Below, piece after piece: positions 53,691 through 61,936 of a DNA stretch of 64,000 bases. The notes under the pieces were generated by a model. It was not told the DNA's origin, did no database searches, and saw only the letters and a program-made list of their open reading frames with translations. The stretch covers positions 62,001 to 126,000 of the forward strand of contig NZ_LFMW01000006.1 of the NCBI RefSeq assembly GCF_001050345.1, given 5' to 3'. The DNA comes from Pseudomonas fildesensis (GTDB lineage Bacteria; Pseudomonadota; Gammaproteobacteria; Pseudomonadales; Pseudomonadaceae). Position 1 is the stretch's first letter, and each line of letters opens with the position of its first letter. The position numbers and the translations under genes were made by a program.

Positions 53691-54899
53691 TTAAACCTGG
53701 TTCAGCCGTTGGGCGATAAAAGAGATCAGTTGGCGGGCAATCTTGCCTTTGCTGGTCTGGGCGAAAACGGTGGCGTGCAACTCGCGGTCGATCACGCTGA
53801 TGGCATTTTCCTCGCTGTTGAAGCCGATGCTCGGGTTGGCAACATCATTGGCAACGATCAAATCGAGGTTTTTGTCTTTCAGTTTGCGTGCGGCGTAGTC
53901 CAGCAAGTGCTCGGTTTCGGCGGCAAAGCCGACGCTGAACGGACGGTCCGGACGGGTGGCGATGGTTGCCAGAATGTCGGGGTTGCGCACCATTTGCAGG
54001 AGCAAGCCGTCGCCGCTTGTAGGGTCTTTCTTGAGTTTTTGCGGGGCGACAACTTCCGGCCGGTAATCCGCAACCGCTGCCGAGGCGATAAACAGGTCGC
54101 ATGGAATGGCTGCCTCACAGGCCGCCAGCATGTCCCTGGCGCTGACTACGTCGATTCGCGTGACGCGATCGGGGGTCGGCAAATGCACCGGGCCGGTGAT
54201 CAGGGTGACGCGTGCGCCTGCCTCGACCGCCGCTTCTGCCAAGGCAAAGCCCATTTTTCCTGAGCTATGGTTGGTGATGTAACGCACCGGGTCGATGTTT
54301 TCCTGGGTCGGCCCCGCAGTGATCAGCACGTGCTTGCCGGTCAGGGCCAGGTGCTGGAAGCACTCGGCGGCGCACAGCGCAAGGTCGGTGGCTTCGAGCA
54401 TGCGGCCCATGCCGACGTCGCCGCAGGCCTGGCTGCCGGAGGCCGGGCCGAACACCTTGAGGCCACGGCTTTGCAGGAGTTGGGTGTTGGCCTGGGTGGC
54501 CGGGTCGCGCCACATGGCCTGGTTCATGGCCGGGGCGATGGCAACAGTGGCGTCGGTGGCCAGTACCAGGGTGGTCAGCAGGTCATCGGCGATGCCTTGG
54601 GCCAGGCGGGCGATCAGGTCGGCGGTGGCCGGGGCGATCAGTACCAGGTCGGCCCATTTGGCCAGCTCGATATGGCCCATGGCAGCTTCGGCCGCCGGGT
54701 CCAGCAGGTCGAGGTGAACGGGGTGGCCGGACAAGGCTTGCATGGTCAGCGGGGTGATGAACTCACTGCCGCCACGGGTCATGACCACGCGCACTTCAGC
54801 GCCCTGGTCGAGGAGCCTGCGAACCAGTTCTGCGCTCTTGTAGGCGGCAATGCCGCCGCCGACGCCGAGAACGATGCGTTTCCGATACAGACGCTGCAT
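53691..54899 (-). CDS. coaBC: Bifunctional CoaBC (pantothenoylcysteine synthase/decarboxylase)
   Basis: A 402-residue two-domain enzyme of coenzyme A synthesis. The N-terminal flavin decarboxylase (CoaC) has [24 protein letters not shown] and the catalytic cysteine in [12 protein letters not shown]. The C-terminal ligase (CoaB) has [20 protein letters not shown] and the lysine-rich PQKLKKD. It diverges from radC. Confidence 0.97.
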   Translation of the reverse strand: MQRLYRKRIVLGVGGGIAAYKSAELVRRLLDQGAEVRVVMTRGGSEFITPLTMQALSGHPVHLDLLDPAAEAAMGHIELAKWADLVLIAPATADLIARLAQGIADDLLTTLVLATDATVAIAPAMNQAMWRDPATQANTQLLQSRGLKVFGPASGSQACGDVGMGRMLEATDLALCAAECFQHLALTGKHVLITAGPTQENIDPVRYITNHSSGKMGFALAEAAVEAGARVTLITGPVHLPTPDRVTRIDVVSARDMLAACEAAIPCDLFIASAAVADYRPEVVAPQKLKKDPTSGDGLLLQMVRNPDILATIATRPDRPFSVGFAAETEHLLDYAARKLKDKNLDLIVANDVANPSIGFNSEENAISVIDRELHATVFAQTSKGKIARQLISFIAQRLNQV

Positions 54900-55042
54900 T
54901 GGTTTGCCTTTCCAGTTCAGTGATGCCAGTTCAGTGACGCGTGCGATGCCCCCTCCCCAGGTGAAATCGCATGCAAAAAAGAGGGCCTACGATAACACAG
55001 CGTCCGCCCGGCAACAGCGGCGCACGTACACACGGAGGTGGG

Positions 55043-55717
55043 ATGAGTATTCGCGATTGGCCGGCGGCAGAGCGGCCGCGAGAGAAGCTTTTGGAGTGGG
55101 GGGCGGCGAGTCTGTCGGATGCCGAACTGTTGGCGATTTTCCTGCGTACCGGGGTTTCCGGCAAAAGCGCGGTAGACCTGGCGCGCCACCTGCTGGTGCA
55201 ATTCGGTGGCCTGCGCCCGCTGCTGGAGGCCAGCCAGGCGCTGTTCAACCAGCAACTGGGGTTGGGGCCAGCGAAGTTTGCGCAGTTGCAGGCGGTACTG
55301 GAAATGTCTCGGCGGCATATGGCCGAGCGCCTGCGCAGTAACTCGGTACTGGAAAGCCCGGTGGCCGTGCGCGATTACCTCAAAGCCCTATTGCGTCATG
55401 AGCCTCACGAGACGTTCGGTTGTCTGTTTCTCGATTCAAAGCATCGAGTGCTGGGGTTCGAGGCGTTGTTCCAGGGCACCATCGACGGCGCTATGGTTTA
55501 CCCACGGCAAGTGGTCAAGCGCGCACTGGCGTACAACGCCGCGGCGCTGATCCTGTGTCACAACCATCCTTCGGGAAGCGTGGAGCCGAGCGCTGCTGAT
55601 CGAAAATTGACCAGGTTGCTGCAAAAGGCCCTGGAAGTGGTGGATGTGCGGGTGCTGGATCACATCATCGTGGGGGATGGCGATCCGTTGTCGATGGCCG
55701 AATACGGATGGATGTAG
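55043..55717 (+). CDS. radC: RadC family JAB/MPN protein
   Basis: A 224-residue RadC (YicR) protein. A helix-hairpin-helix region is followed by an MPN/JAB1 domain with the metal motif [16 protein letters not shown]. Despite the name, its role in DNA repair is disputed. The ATG at 55043 follows GGAGGTGGG; an upstream frame from 54971 lacks support. Confidence 0.94.
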   Translation: MSIRDWPAAERPREKLLEWGAASLSDAELLAIFLRTGVSGKSAVDLARHLLVQFGGLRPLLEASQALFNQQLGLGPAKFAQLQAVLEMSRRHMAERLRSNSVLESPVAVRDYLKALLRHEPHETFGCLFLDSKHRVLGFEALFQGTIDGAMVYPRQVVKRALAYNAAALILCHNHPSGSVEPSAADRKLTRLLQKALEVVDVRVLDHIIVGDGDPLSMAEYGWM

Positions 55718-55739
55718 GAGGAGAGCAGCAGTAAGTTTC

Positions 55740-55770
55740 AAGCTGCAAGCCTCACGTGGGCTTGCAGCTT
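55740..55770. repeat. Palindromic repeat between radC and the SBP gene
   Basis: AAGCTGCAAGC (55740-55750) and GCTTGCAGCTT (55760-55770) form an 11-bp stem with a 9-base loop. It is followed by further partial GCTTGCAGCTT copies to about 55783. It lies between convergent genes and may act as a terminator or be a mobile repeat. Confidence 0.8.
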
Positions 55771-55782
55771 GCAGCTTGCAGC

Positions 55783-57375
55783 TCAGGGCTTGACGCTGAC
55801 TTTCGAGAAATCCTGCCGACCAAACGGACTTACCTGATACCCCTCGACATTGTTGCGCGTCAGGGCAAACGCCGTCGGGTGTGCCAGCGGCAACCACAGC
55901 GCCTGTTGCTGGATCTGCGCCTGGGCCTGTTGATACAGCTTGCTGCGCACCCCTTGTTCGCTGGTGGTCTTGCCGGCGCTGATCAGTTTATCCAGGGCGG
56001 GGTCGCAGTAGCGGGCGAAGTTGGTGCCGGACTTCACCGCCGCGCAGGAGAACTGCGGGGTCAGGAAGTTATCCGGGTCGCCGTTGTCGCCGGCCCAGCC
56101 CATGAACAGCAGGTCATGCTCACCGGCCTTGGCGCGCCGAATCAGCTCGCCCCATTCGATCACGCGGATCTCGGCCTGGATGCCGACCTTGGCCAGGTCG
56201 GCCTGCAACAGTTGCGCGCCGAGGTTCGGGTTGGGGTTCAGCAGGCTGCCTGTCGGGCGGGTCCAGATTGTGGTCTTGAAACCGTCCTTGAGCCCCGCAC
56301 GGTCCAGCAAAGCCTTGGCTTTGGCGAGGTCCTGTGGATAACCCGGCAGGTCCCTGGCGTAGCTCCAGGTGTTGGGCGGGAAGGGACCGTTGGCGGCTTC
56401 GGCGGTACCTTCAAACACGGCCTTGAGATAGCTCGCCTTGTCGAAGGCCAGGTTGATCGCCTGGCGCACTTCAGGCTTGTCCAGAGGCGGGTGCTGGCTG
56501 TTGATCGCAACGAAGGCGGTCATGAAGGCTGCGGTTTTTTCCACCTTGAGCGTGGGATCTTTCTCGGCCTCACCCACATCCAGGGGTTTAGGTGACAGGG
56601 CGACCTGGCATTCATCGCGGCGCAGTTTCTGCAGCCGAACGTTCGCGTCCGGGGTGATCGCGAAGATCAAGTTATCCACAGCCGGTTTGCCGGCGAAGTA
56701 ATCGGGGTTGGCCTTGTAACGAATCACGGCATCTTTCTGGAAGCGTGTGAAGATGAACGGGCCGGTGCCGATCGGTTGGCTGTTGAGCTTCTCCGGGGTG
56801 CCGGCCTTGAGCAGCTTGTCGGCGTATTCGGCCGGGTAGATCGACGCAAAGCCCATGCTCAGGGCCGCGAGGAAGGTGGAGTCGGCGTGATCAAGTGTGA
56901 AGCGCACGGTCAGCGGGTCGAGGGCGTCGATTTTTTTCACCAGTGCCGGCAATTGCAGGGACTGGGCGTGGGGGAAGCCGCTCTGGGCGATCTTGTGCCA
57001 TGGGTTGGCCGGGTCGAGCATGCGGTCGAAGCTGAAGCGTACGTCTTCGGCTGTCAGGCTGCGGCTGGGGGTGAAATATTCGGTGCGATGGAATTTCACG
57101 GCCGGGTGCAGCTTGAACGTGTAGGTCAGGCCATCCGGCGAGACTTCCCAGCTGTCCGCCAGGCTCGGTACCAGCTTGCCGCTGGCGGCGTCATAGTCCA
57201 CAAGGCGGTTCATCAGCACGTCGGCCGAGGCGTTGGTGGTGGTCAGCGAGTTGTATTGCACCACATCGAACCCTTCGGGGCTGGCCTCGGTGCAAACGCT
57301 CAAACTGGTGGCCGCTTGGGCCGATGGCGCGATAAACAAGGGGGCTAGCAATAGCGGTAGGGCAGCGAGGCGCAT
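55783..57375 (-). CDS. Dipeptide-type ABC substrate-binding protein
   Basis: A 530-residue periplasmic SBP of the peptide/nickel (family 5) type, with signal peptide MRLAALPLLLAPLFIAPSAQA. The mature core carries SLSVCTEASPEGFDVVQYN and FKLHPAVKFHRTEYFTPSR, typical of DppA-like proteins. No permease or ATPase gene is nearby, so it probably serves a transporter encoded elsewhere; the equivalent P. aeruginosa gene PA5317 (DppA5) is also an orphan. The ATG at 57375 is preferred to a TTG at 57393. Confidence 0.88.
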   Translation of the reverse strand: MRLAALPLLLAPLFIAPSAQAATSLSVCTEASPEGFDVVQYNSLTTTNASADVLMNRLVDYDAASGKLVPSLADSWEVSPDGLTYTFKLHPAVKFHRTEYFTPSRSLTAEDVRFSFDRMLDPANPWHKIAQSGFPHAQSLQLPALVKKIDALDPLTVRFTLDHADSTFLAALSMGFASIYPAEYADKLLKAGTPEKLNSQPIGTGPFIFTRFQKDAVIRYKANPDYFAGKPAVDNLIFAITPDANVRLQKLRRDECQVALSPKPLDVGEAEKDPTLKVEKTAAFMTAFVAINSQHPPLDKPEVRQAINLAFDKASYLKAVFEGTAEAANGPFPPNTWSYARDLPGYPQDLAKAKALLDRAGLKDGFKTTIWTRPTGSLLNPNPNLGAQLLQADLAKVGIQAEIRVIEWGELIRRAKAGEHDLLFMGWAGDNGDPDNFLTPQFSCAAVKSGTNFARYCDPALDKLISAGKTTSEQGVRSKLYQQAQAQIQQQALWLPLAHPTAFALTRNNVEGYQVSPFGRQDFSKVSVKP

Positions 57376-57656
57376 GTTCGGTTTCCTTTGCAAATCGAAG
57401 GCCCATCTGCAAGTGCAGTCTGGAAAAGTCCTACCGTAGAGGTCTGATTGATAAATGACTAGCCCATTTTTGCCTGTGCTTTTGGCTCAAATGCTGTTTT
57501 GATGGCGCCTCAGCGCGTTTCGCCGTGCACTTCTTGGTGCCTGCGGGCGCTGTAAATGATTCTGTGCGACGAGCGGTCGGCTGTTACGGCGGCCCCTCCT
57601 GGCAACGGTTCAGGCGACAATGGCCGGGATTTACTTCGGTAAAAACACACGGGCTG

Positions 57657-57685
57657 TTGTTGCACTTGGGTCTTTCTGGTATAAA
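57657..57685 (+). promoter_or_regulatory. Candidate rpmBG promoter
   Basis: TTGTTG (57657-57662), a 17-base spacer and TATAAA (57680-57685) preceded by TGG, an extended -10. It leaves a leader of about 140 bases before rpmB. Confidence 0.45.
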
Positions 57686-57833
57686 GCAGCGCTCTTTTCT
57701 AGGGGCCCGGTTCCTTCGCTTGTAGGTGTAGCCGGTAAGACCCTAAAGAAACGCGGCGCCTGGCGCCAAATGACTGAGAGATTAAGCGGCCAACCCATGC
57801 CGGGTTGGGCATGTGGTTTTAGAGGGCTGAGGC
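57686..57833 (+). promoter_or_regulatory. Leader of rpmB with hairpin
   Basis: The space between the divergent SBP and rpmB genes (57376-57833, 458 bases) has no convincing gene. Near its right end CCAACCC (57790-57796) and GGGTTGG (57802-57808) form a hairpin about 25 bases before the rpmB ATG. It could expose or hide the ribosome-binding site (AGAGGG), but no known leader motif is recognised. Confidence 0.4.
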
Positions 57834-58064
57834 ATGTCGAGAGTCTGTCAAGTTACCGGTAAGGGTCCGGTGACTGGGAATAACATTTCCCACGCAAATA
57901 ACAAAACCCGTCGTCGTTTCCTGCCGAACCTGCAGCATCACCGCTTCTGGGTTGAAGAAGAGAAACGTTTTGTGCGCCTGCGCGTATCTGCCAAAGGCAT
58001 GCGTATCATCGACAAGCGTGGCATCACTGTCGTGCTGGCCGAAATCCGCGCTGGCAAGATCTAA
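57834..58064 (+). CDS. rpmB: 50S ribosomal protein L28
   Basis: A 76-residue L28 with the typical [34 protein letters not shown] and [11 protein letters not shown]. It is highly basic. It is 11 bases upstream of rpmG, as in most gammaproteobacteria. An AGAGGG site sits seven bases before the ATG. Confidence 0.98.
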   Translation: MSRVCQVTGKGPVTGNNISHANNKTRRRFLPNLQHHRFWVEEEKRFVRLRVSAKGMRIIDKRGITVVLAEIRAGKI

Positions 58065-58075
58065 GGAGCTCTATC

Positions 58076-58231
58076 ATGCGTGAATTGATTCGAATGATCT
58101 CTAGCGCCGGTACTGGTCACTTCTACACTACCGACAAGAACAAGCGTACTACCCCGGACAAGCTCGAAAAGAAAATGTTCGACCCGCGCGTTCGCAAGCA
58201 CGTGATCTACAAAGAAGGCAAAATCAAGTAA
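58076..58231 (+). CDS. rpmG: 50S ribosomal protein L33
   Basis: A 51-residue L33 that reads [20 protein letters not shown], then [20 protein letters not shown] and ends [15 protein letters not shown] lies upstream of the ATG at 58076. It follows rpmB closely and ends before a strong terminator. There are no zinc-binding CxxC pairs, so it is the zinc-independent form. Confidence 0.97.
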   Translation: MRELIRMISSAGTGHFYTTDKNKRTTPDKLEKKMFDPRVRKHVIYKEGKIK

Positions 58232-58249
58232 TTGATTTTCTTCATTGTG

Positions 58250-58286
58250 AAAAAAAGCCCGTATCTCACGATGCGGGCTTTTTTTT
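58250..58286 (+). terminator. Intrinsic terminator of rpmBG
   Basis: GCCCGTATC pairs with GATGCGGGC (one G-T wobble) and is flanked by runs of A and of 8 T. Its right arm lies inside the 38-base direct repeat at 58265-58302. Confidence 0.92.
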
Positions 58287-58302
58287 GCCTGTGACTTGCT
58301 GA
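58265..58302. repeat. 38-base direct repeat, copy 1
   Basis: This stretch, from CTCACGATGCGGGC through the T-run to CTTGCTGA, is repeated exactly at 58455-58492. The two copies flank the palindromic element at 58314-58448. Copy 1 includes half of the rpmBG terminator. Confidence 0.9.
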
Positions 58303-58313
58303 CCAAGCTGCCT

Positions 58314-58448
58314 GATCGTTCCCCCGCTCTGCGTGGGAATGCCGCCCCGGACGCTCCGCGTCCCGCTGTCGGCGCAAAGTCCGACACTTGCGCATGGGTG
58401 ACGCAGAGCGTCATAGGATGCATTCCCACGCGGAGCATGGGAACGATC
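58314..58448. repeat. Intergenic palindromic repeat (GATCGTTCCC family)
   Basis: Starts GATCGTTCCCCCGC and ends GGGAACGATC, with internal ACGCTCTGCG/CGCAGAGCGT-type arms. It is related to the elements at 12332 and 33406. Exact 38-base direct repeats lie on either side of it. Confidence 0.85.
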
Positions 58449-58454
58449 AACAAA

Positions 58455-58492
58455 CTCACGATGCGGGCTTTTTTTTGCCTGTGACTTGCTGA
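58455..58492. repeat. 38-base direct repeat, copy 2
   Basis: Exact copy of 58265-58302. It abuts the stop codon of the cupin gene at 58493. Confidence 0.9.
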
Positions 58493-58855
58493 TCAGGCTT
58501 TCTGCTCGAACACCACGTAGATCTTGCGGCACGTCTCCAGCACTTCCCAGGTACCGCTGAACCCGGCGGGAATCACGAAGCGGTCGCCGGCGCGCAAGGT
58601 CTTGGCGTTGCCGTCGGCATCACGCAATACGGAAACGCCCTGCACAATCTCGCAGTATTCATGTTCGGTGTAGTTGACCCTCCACTGCCCGACTTCGCCT
58701 TCCCAGACGCCAGCGCTCATTTGGCCGCATGGGCTGTTGTAGTGGTTGTAGACCGTTTGCTCGGGATCACCTTTGAGGATTTTTTCCGCAGCAGGGCGGT
58801 AGCGGTCTGGGGCGGTGTTGGCTTGGCTGAAGTCGACGATGTCCTGGATGCTCAT
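58493..58855 (-). CDS. Small cupin-domain protein
   Basis: A 120-residue single-domain cupin similar to (S)-ureidoglycine aminohydrolase/EutQ-type cupins. The barrel has YTEHEYCEIVQGVSVLRDADG and LRAGDRFVIPAGFSGTWEVLE. Histidine and glutamate positions suitable for metal binding are visible in HEYCE, but the substrate is unknown. It diverges from the aldehyde dehydrogenase gene, and P. aeruginosa has a similar neighbourhood, suggesting a link to amine catabolism. Confidence 0.8.
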   Translation of the reverse strand: MSIQDIVDFSQANTAPDRYRPAAEKILKGDPEQTVYNHYNSPCGQMSAGVWEGEVGQWRVNYTEHEYCEIVQGVSVLRDADGNAKTLRAGDRFVIPAGFSGTWEVLETCRKIYVVFEQKA

Positions 58856-59085
58856 GTGCGTGTCCCGTCTGGCCTGCGGTTGGAGAGCCCAAAGTCTATG
58901 TTTATTAAAATGAACATCGCAAGGGCGTTTACCGCCGTTATGTCAAATATATTGAAACATCCCTGGCGGCTGGTTTAGGGTGGCAGCTGCCTTGAGCCGA
59001 ACAGATGGCTGGCCGGGCAAGAATTCTTTGAGGCTGCCGGGGGACATCGCCTGGCCCTTGTATTCAATAAGAGGAGGACACTCGC

Positions 59086-60579
59086 ATGACCACCCTGACC
59101 CGTGCCGACTGGGAACAACGCGCCAAGGATCTGAAGATCGAAGGCCGCGCCTATATCAATGGCGAATACACCGCTGCTGTTTCCGGTGACACGTTCGAAT
59201 GCATCAGCCCAGTCGATGGCCGCCTGCTGGCCACCGTTGCCAGCTGTGACGCCGCCGACGCCCAGCGCGCCGTGGAAAATGCGCGCGCCACCTTTAATTC
59301 CGGTGTCTGGTCGCGTCTCGCGCCGGCCAAGCGCAAAGCCACCATGATTCGTTTTGCTGCGCTGCTCAAGGCCAATGCCGAAGAGCTGGCGCTGCTGGAA
59401 ACCCTGGACATGGGCAAGCCGATCAGCGACTCCCTTGGCATCGACGTCCCCGGCGCGGCAAACGCCCTGAGCTGGAGCGGCGAGGCGATCGACAAGATCT
59501 ACGACGAAGTCGCCGCCACTCCCCATGATCAGCTGGGTCTGGTGACCCGCGAGCCAGTGGGCGTAGTAAGCGCCATCGTGCCGTGGAACTTCCCGTTGAT
59601 GATGGCCTGCTGGAAGCTGGGACCGGCGCTGTCTACCGGTAATTCCGTCATTCTGAAACCTTCTGAAAAATCCCCGCTGACCGCCATCCGCATCGCGGCC
59701 TTGGCCGTTGAGGCCGGTATTCCAAAAGGCGTGTTCAACGTGCTGCCGGGCTACGGCCACACCGTGGGTAACGCTCTGGCGCTGCACATGGACGTCGACA
59801 CCCTGGTGTTCACCGGTTCTACCAAAATCGCCAAGCAGCTGTTGATCCGCTCCGGCGAATCGAACATGAAGCGCGTGTGGCTGGAAGCGGGCGGCAAGAG
59901 CCCGAACATCGTGTTCGCCGACGCGCCAGACCTGCAAGCCGCTGCCGAATCCGCTGCCGGCGCCATCGCCTTCAACCAGGGCGAAGTCTGCACTGCCGGT
60001 TCGCGCCTGCTGGTGGAGCGTTCGATCAAGGATAAATTCCTGCCGATGGTGATCGAGGCCCTCAAAGGCTGGAAGCCAGGCAACCCGTTGGACCCGGCCA
60101 CCACTGTCGGCGCGCTGGTGGACACCCAGCAGATGAACACCGTGCTTTCGTACATCGAAGCCGGCCATGCTGATGGCGCCAAGCTGGTGGCCGGTGGCAA
60201 GCGCACGCTGGAAGAGACCGGCGGCACCTACGTCGAGCCGACGATTTTCGACGGTGTGACCAACGCCATGAAGATCGCCCAGGAAGAGATCTTTGGCCCG
60301 GTCTTGTCGGTGATCACTTTCGACAGCGCCGAAGAAGCGATCGCCATCGCCAACGACACCCAATACGGCCTGGCCGCAGCGGTGTGGACGGCGGATATCT
60401 CCAAGGCGCACCTGACCGCCAAGGCCCTGCGTGCCGGTAGCGTGTGGGTCAACCAATACGACGGCGGCGACATGACCGCACCGTTTGGTGGCTTCAAGCA
60501 GTCGGGCAACGGTCGCGACAAGTCGCTGCATGCGTTCGACAAGTACACCGAGCTGAAGGCGACCTGGATCAAGCTGTAA
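59086..60579 (+). CDS. Aldehyde dehydrogenase, KauB/PuuC type
   Basis: A 497-residue NAD(P)-dependent aldehyde dehydrogenase. The catalytic cysteine is in NQGEVCTAGSRL (about 302), the catalytic glutamate in LEAGGKSPN (about 268), and the Rossmann loop GSTKIAKQL is present. It resembles 4-guanidinobutyraldehyde and gamma-glutamyl-aminobutyraldehyde dehydrogenases of pseudomonads (PA5312-like), which oxidise aldehydes from agmatine/putrescine-type amines. It has GAGGAGG upstream. No transaminase gene is adjacent. Confidence 0.9.
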   Translation: MTTLTRADWEQRAKDLKIEGRAYINGEYTAAVSGDTFECISPVDGRLLATVASCDAADAQRAVENARATFNSGVWSRLAPAKRKATMIRFAALLKANAEELALLETLDMGKPISDSLGIDVPGAANALSWSGEAIDKIYDEVAATPHDQLGLVTREPVGVVSAIVPWNFPLMMACWKLGPALSTGNSVILKPSEKSPLTAIRIAALAVEAGIPKGVFNVLPGYGHTVGNALALHMDVDTLVFTGSTKIAKQLLIRSGESNMKRVWLEAGGKSPNIVFADAPDLQAAAESAAGAIAFNQGEVCTAGSRLLVERSIKDKFLPMVIEALKGWKPGNPLDPATTVGALVDTQQMNTVLSYIEAGHADGAKLVAGGKRTLEETGGTYVEPTIFDGVTNAMKIAQEEIFGPVLSVITFDSAEEAIAIANDTQYGLAAAVWTADISKAHLTAKALRAGSVWVNQYDGGDMTAPFGGFKQSGNGRDKSLHAFDKYTELKATWIKL

Positions 60580-60596
60580 GCAACACCGTAGGTCCC

Positions 60597-60698
60597 CTGT
60601 AGGAGCGAGCGTGCTCGCGAAAAACGCCAACGATAACGCGTGCTGTCTGGTTGAACGCGGTGTCTTTGAGTTCTTCGTGAGCAAACTCGCTCCTACAG
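60597..60698. repeat. REPIN of the TGTAGGAGCGAGC family
   Basis: Inverted arms CTGTAGGAGCGAGCGTGCTC (60597 on) and GAGCAAACTCGCTCCTACAG (to 60698) are imperfectly complementary around a spacer of about 50 bases. It is a different REP sequence from that at 4715 and 38203. It lies between the aldehyde dehydrogenase and MFS genes. Confidence 0.85.
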
Positions 60699-60741
60699 TT
60701 CGTTTACAACCCTGAAAATAGTTATCCACAGGAGCGTGGAA

Positions 60742-61884
60742 ATGCGTTGGGCGACTTATTTCGCCGTCCTGGCCTCTGTACTCAGCGTCGGCCTGGCCCT
60801 GGGCGTCAGTATGCCGCTGGTGTCCCTGCGCCTTGAGAGCTGGGGCTACGGCAGCTTCGCCATCGGGGTGATGGCCGCGATGCCGGCTTTCGGCGTGCTG
60901 TTGGGGGCGAAGGTCTCCAGCCGGCTGGCGTCCTGGCTAGGCACCGCCAACCTGATGCGCCTGTGCCTGTGGGCCGGGGCGGTGTCCATCGGCTTGCTGG
61001 CGATCCTGCCCAGCTACCCTGTGTGGCTGGTGTTGCGCCTGATGATCGGGGTGATCCTGACCATCGTGTTTATCCTGGGCGAAAGCTGGATCAACCAGTT
61101 AGTGGTGGAGCAGTGGCGCGGCCGCCTGGTGGCGCTGTATGGCTGTAGTTATGCCTTGAGCCAACTGTCGGGGCCATTGCTGTTGGGATTGATTGGCACC
61201 GACCATGACTACGGGATCTGGGTCGGCGTGTGCCTCTTGATGGTGGCGCCCTTGTTGCTGTTGGGGCGTTCCGGGGCACCGACTGCCGAGTCGTTCAGCG
61301 TGACCTTTGGCGACCTGTGGCGTTTCTGCCTGAGCCTGCCGGCGATTGCCTGGGCAGTGGCGCTGTTCGCCGCGTTCGAGGCGATGATTCTGACGCTGCT
61401 GCCGGTGTATTGCCTGCAGCAGGGCTTTACCGCTGAGATCGCCTTGGCGATGGTCAGCACGGTGGTGGTGGGTGATGCACTGTTGCAATTGCCCATCGGG
61501 GCACTGGCCGATTACCTGCCGCGACGCACGTTGTTTTTGAGCTGTGCGCTGCTGTTGCTGGCGTCGAGCCTGGCGATTCCTCTGACGCTGCATTCGTTGC
61601 TGATCTGGCCGGTGTGGGTGGTGTTCGGCGCCAGTGCCGGAGGGTTATTCACCTTGTCGTTGATCCTGATCGGCGAGCGCTACCGCGACGACGCGTTGGT
61701 ACGCGCCAATGCCCATGTGGCGCAGCTGTGGGGCATTGGTTGCCTTATCGGACCGCTGGTGGCCGGCGCGGGCAGCCAGTGGATCAGCGGGCATGCGCTG
61801 CCGTTGCTGATGGCGGCCGGTGCGCTGGGCCTCGTGGTGATATTGCTGCGCCAGGGCGCATTCGGCTCAGCACAGCCAGCCTGA
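60742..61884 (+). CDS. MFS transporter
   Basis: A 380-residue integral membrane protein with about 12 predicted helices and an MFS-type loop (FGVLLGAKVSSRLASWLG, between helices 2 and 3). Its substrate is unknown. Downstream of the aldehyde dehydrogenase it could export or import an amine-related compound, but that is only inference. The ATG at 60742 has GGAG seven bases upstream; the in-frame GTG at 60736 is too close. Confidence 0.85.
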   Translation: MRWATYFAVLASVLSVGLALGVSMPLVSLRLESWGYGSFAIGVMAAMPAFGVLLGAKVSSRLASWLGTANLMRLCLWAGAVSIGLLAILPSYPVWLVLRLMIGVILTIVFILGESWINQLVVEQWRGRLVALYGCSYALSQLSGPLLLGLIGTDHDYGIWVGVCLLMVAPLLLLGRSGAPTAESFSVTFGDLWRFCLSLPAIAWAVALFAAFEAMILTLLPVYCLQQGFTAEIALAMVSTVVVGDALLQLPIGALADYLPRRTLFLSCALLLLASSLAIPLTLHSLLIWPVWVVFGASAGGLFTLSLILIGERYRDDALVRANAHVAQLWGIGCLIGPLVAGAGSQWISGHALPLLMAAGALGLVVILLRQGAFGSAQPA

Positions 61885-61899
61885 CCTGAAATGCAGGCA

Positions 61900-61929
61900 C
61901 TGTAGGCGCCGGCAAGCCGGCGCCTACAG
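61900..61929. terminator. Strong palindrome between convergent genes
   Basis: A perfect 14-base-pair stem, CTGTAGGCGCCGGC, with a two-base AA loop. It sits between the convergent MFS and phospholipase-like genes and can act as a two-way terminator or be half of a REP element. A T-run follows only on the right. Confidence 0.75.
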
Positions 61930-61936
61930 GGGGTTT

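Noticed and set aside
58975-60729. Minus-strand open frame opposite the aldehyde dehydrogenase
   Set aside because: Antisense artefact with no family features.
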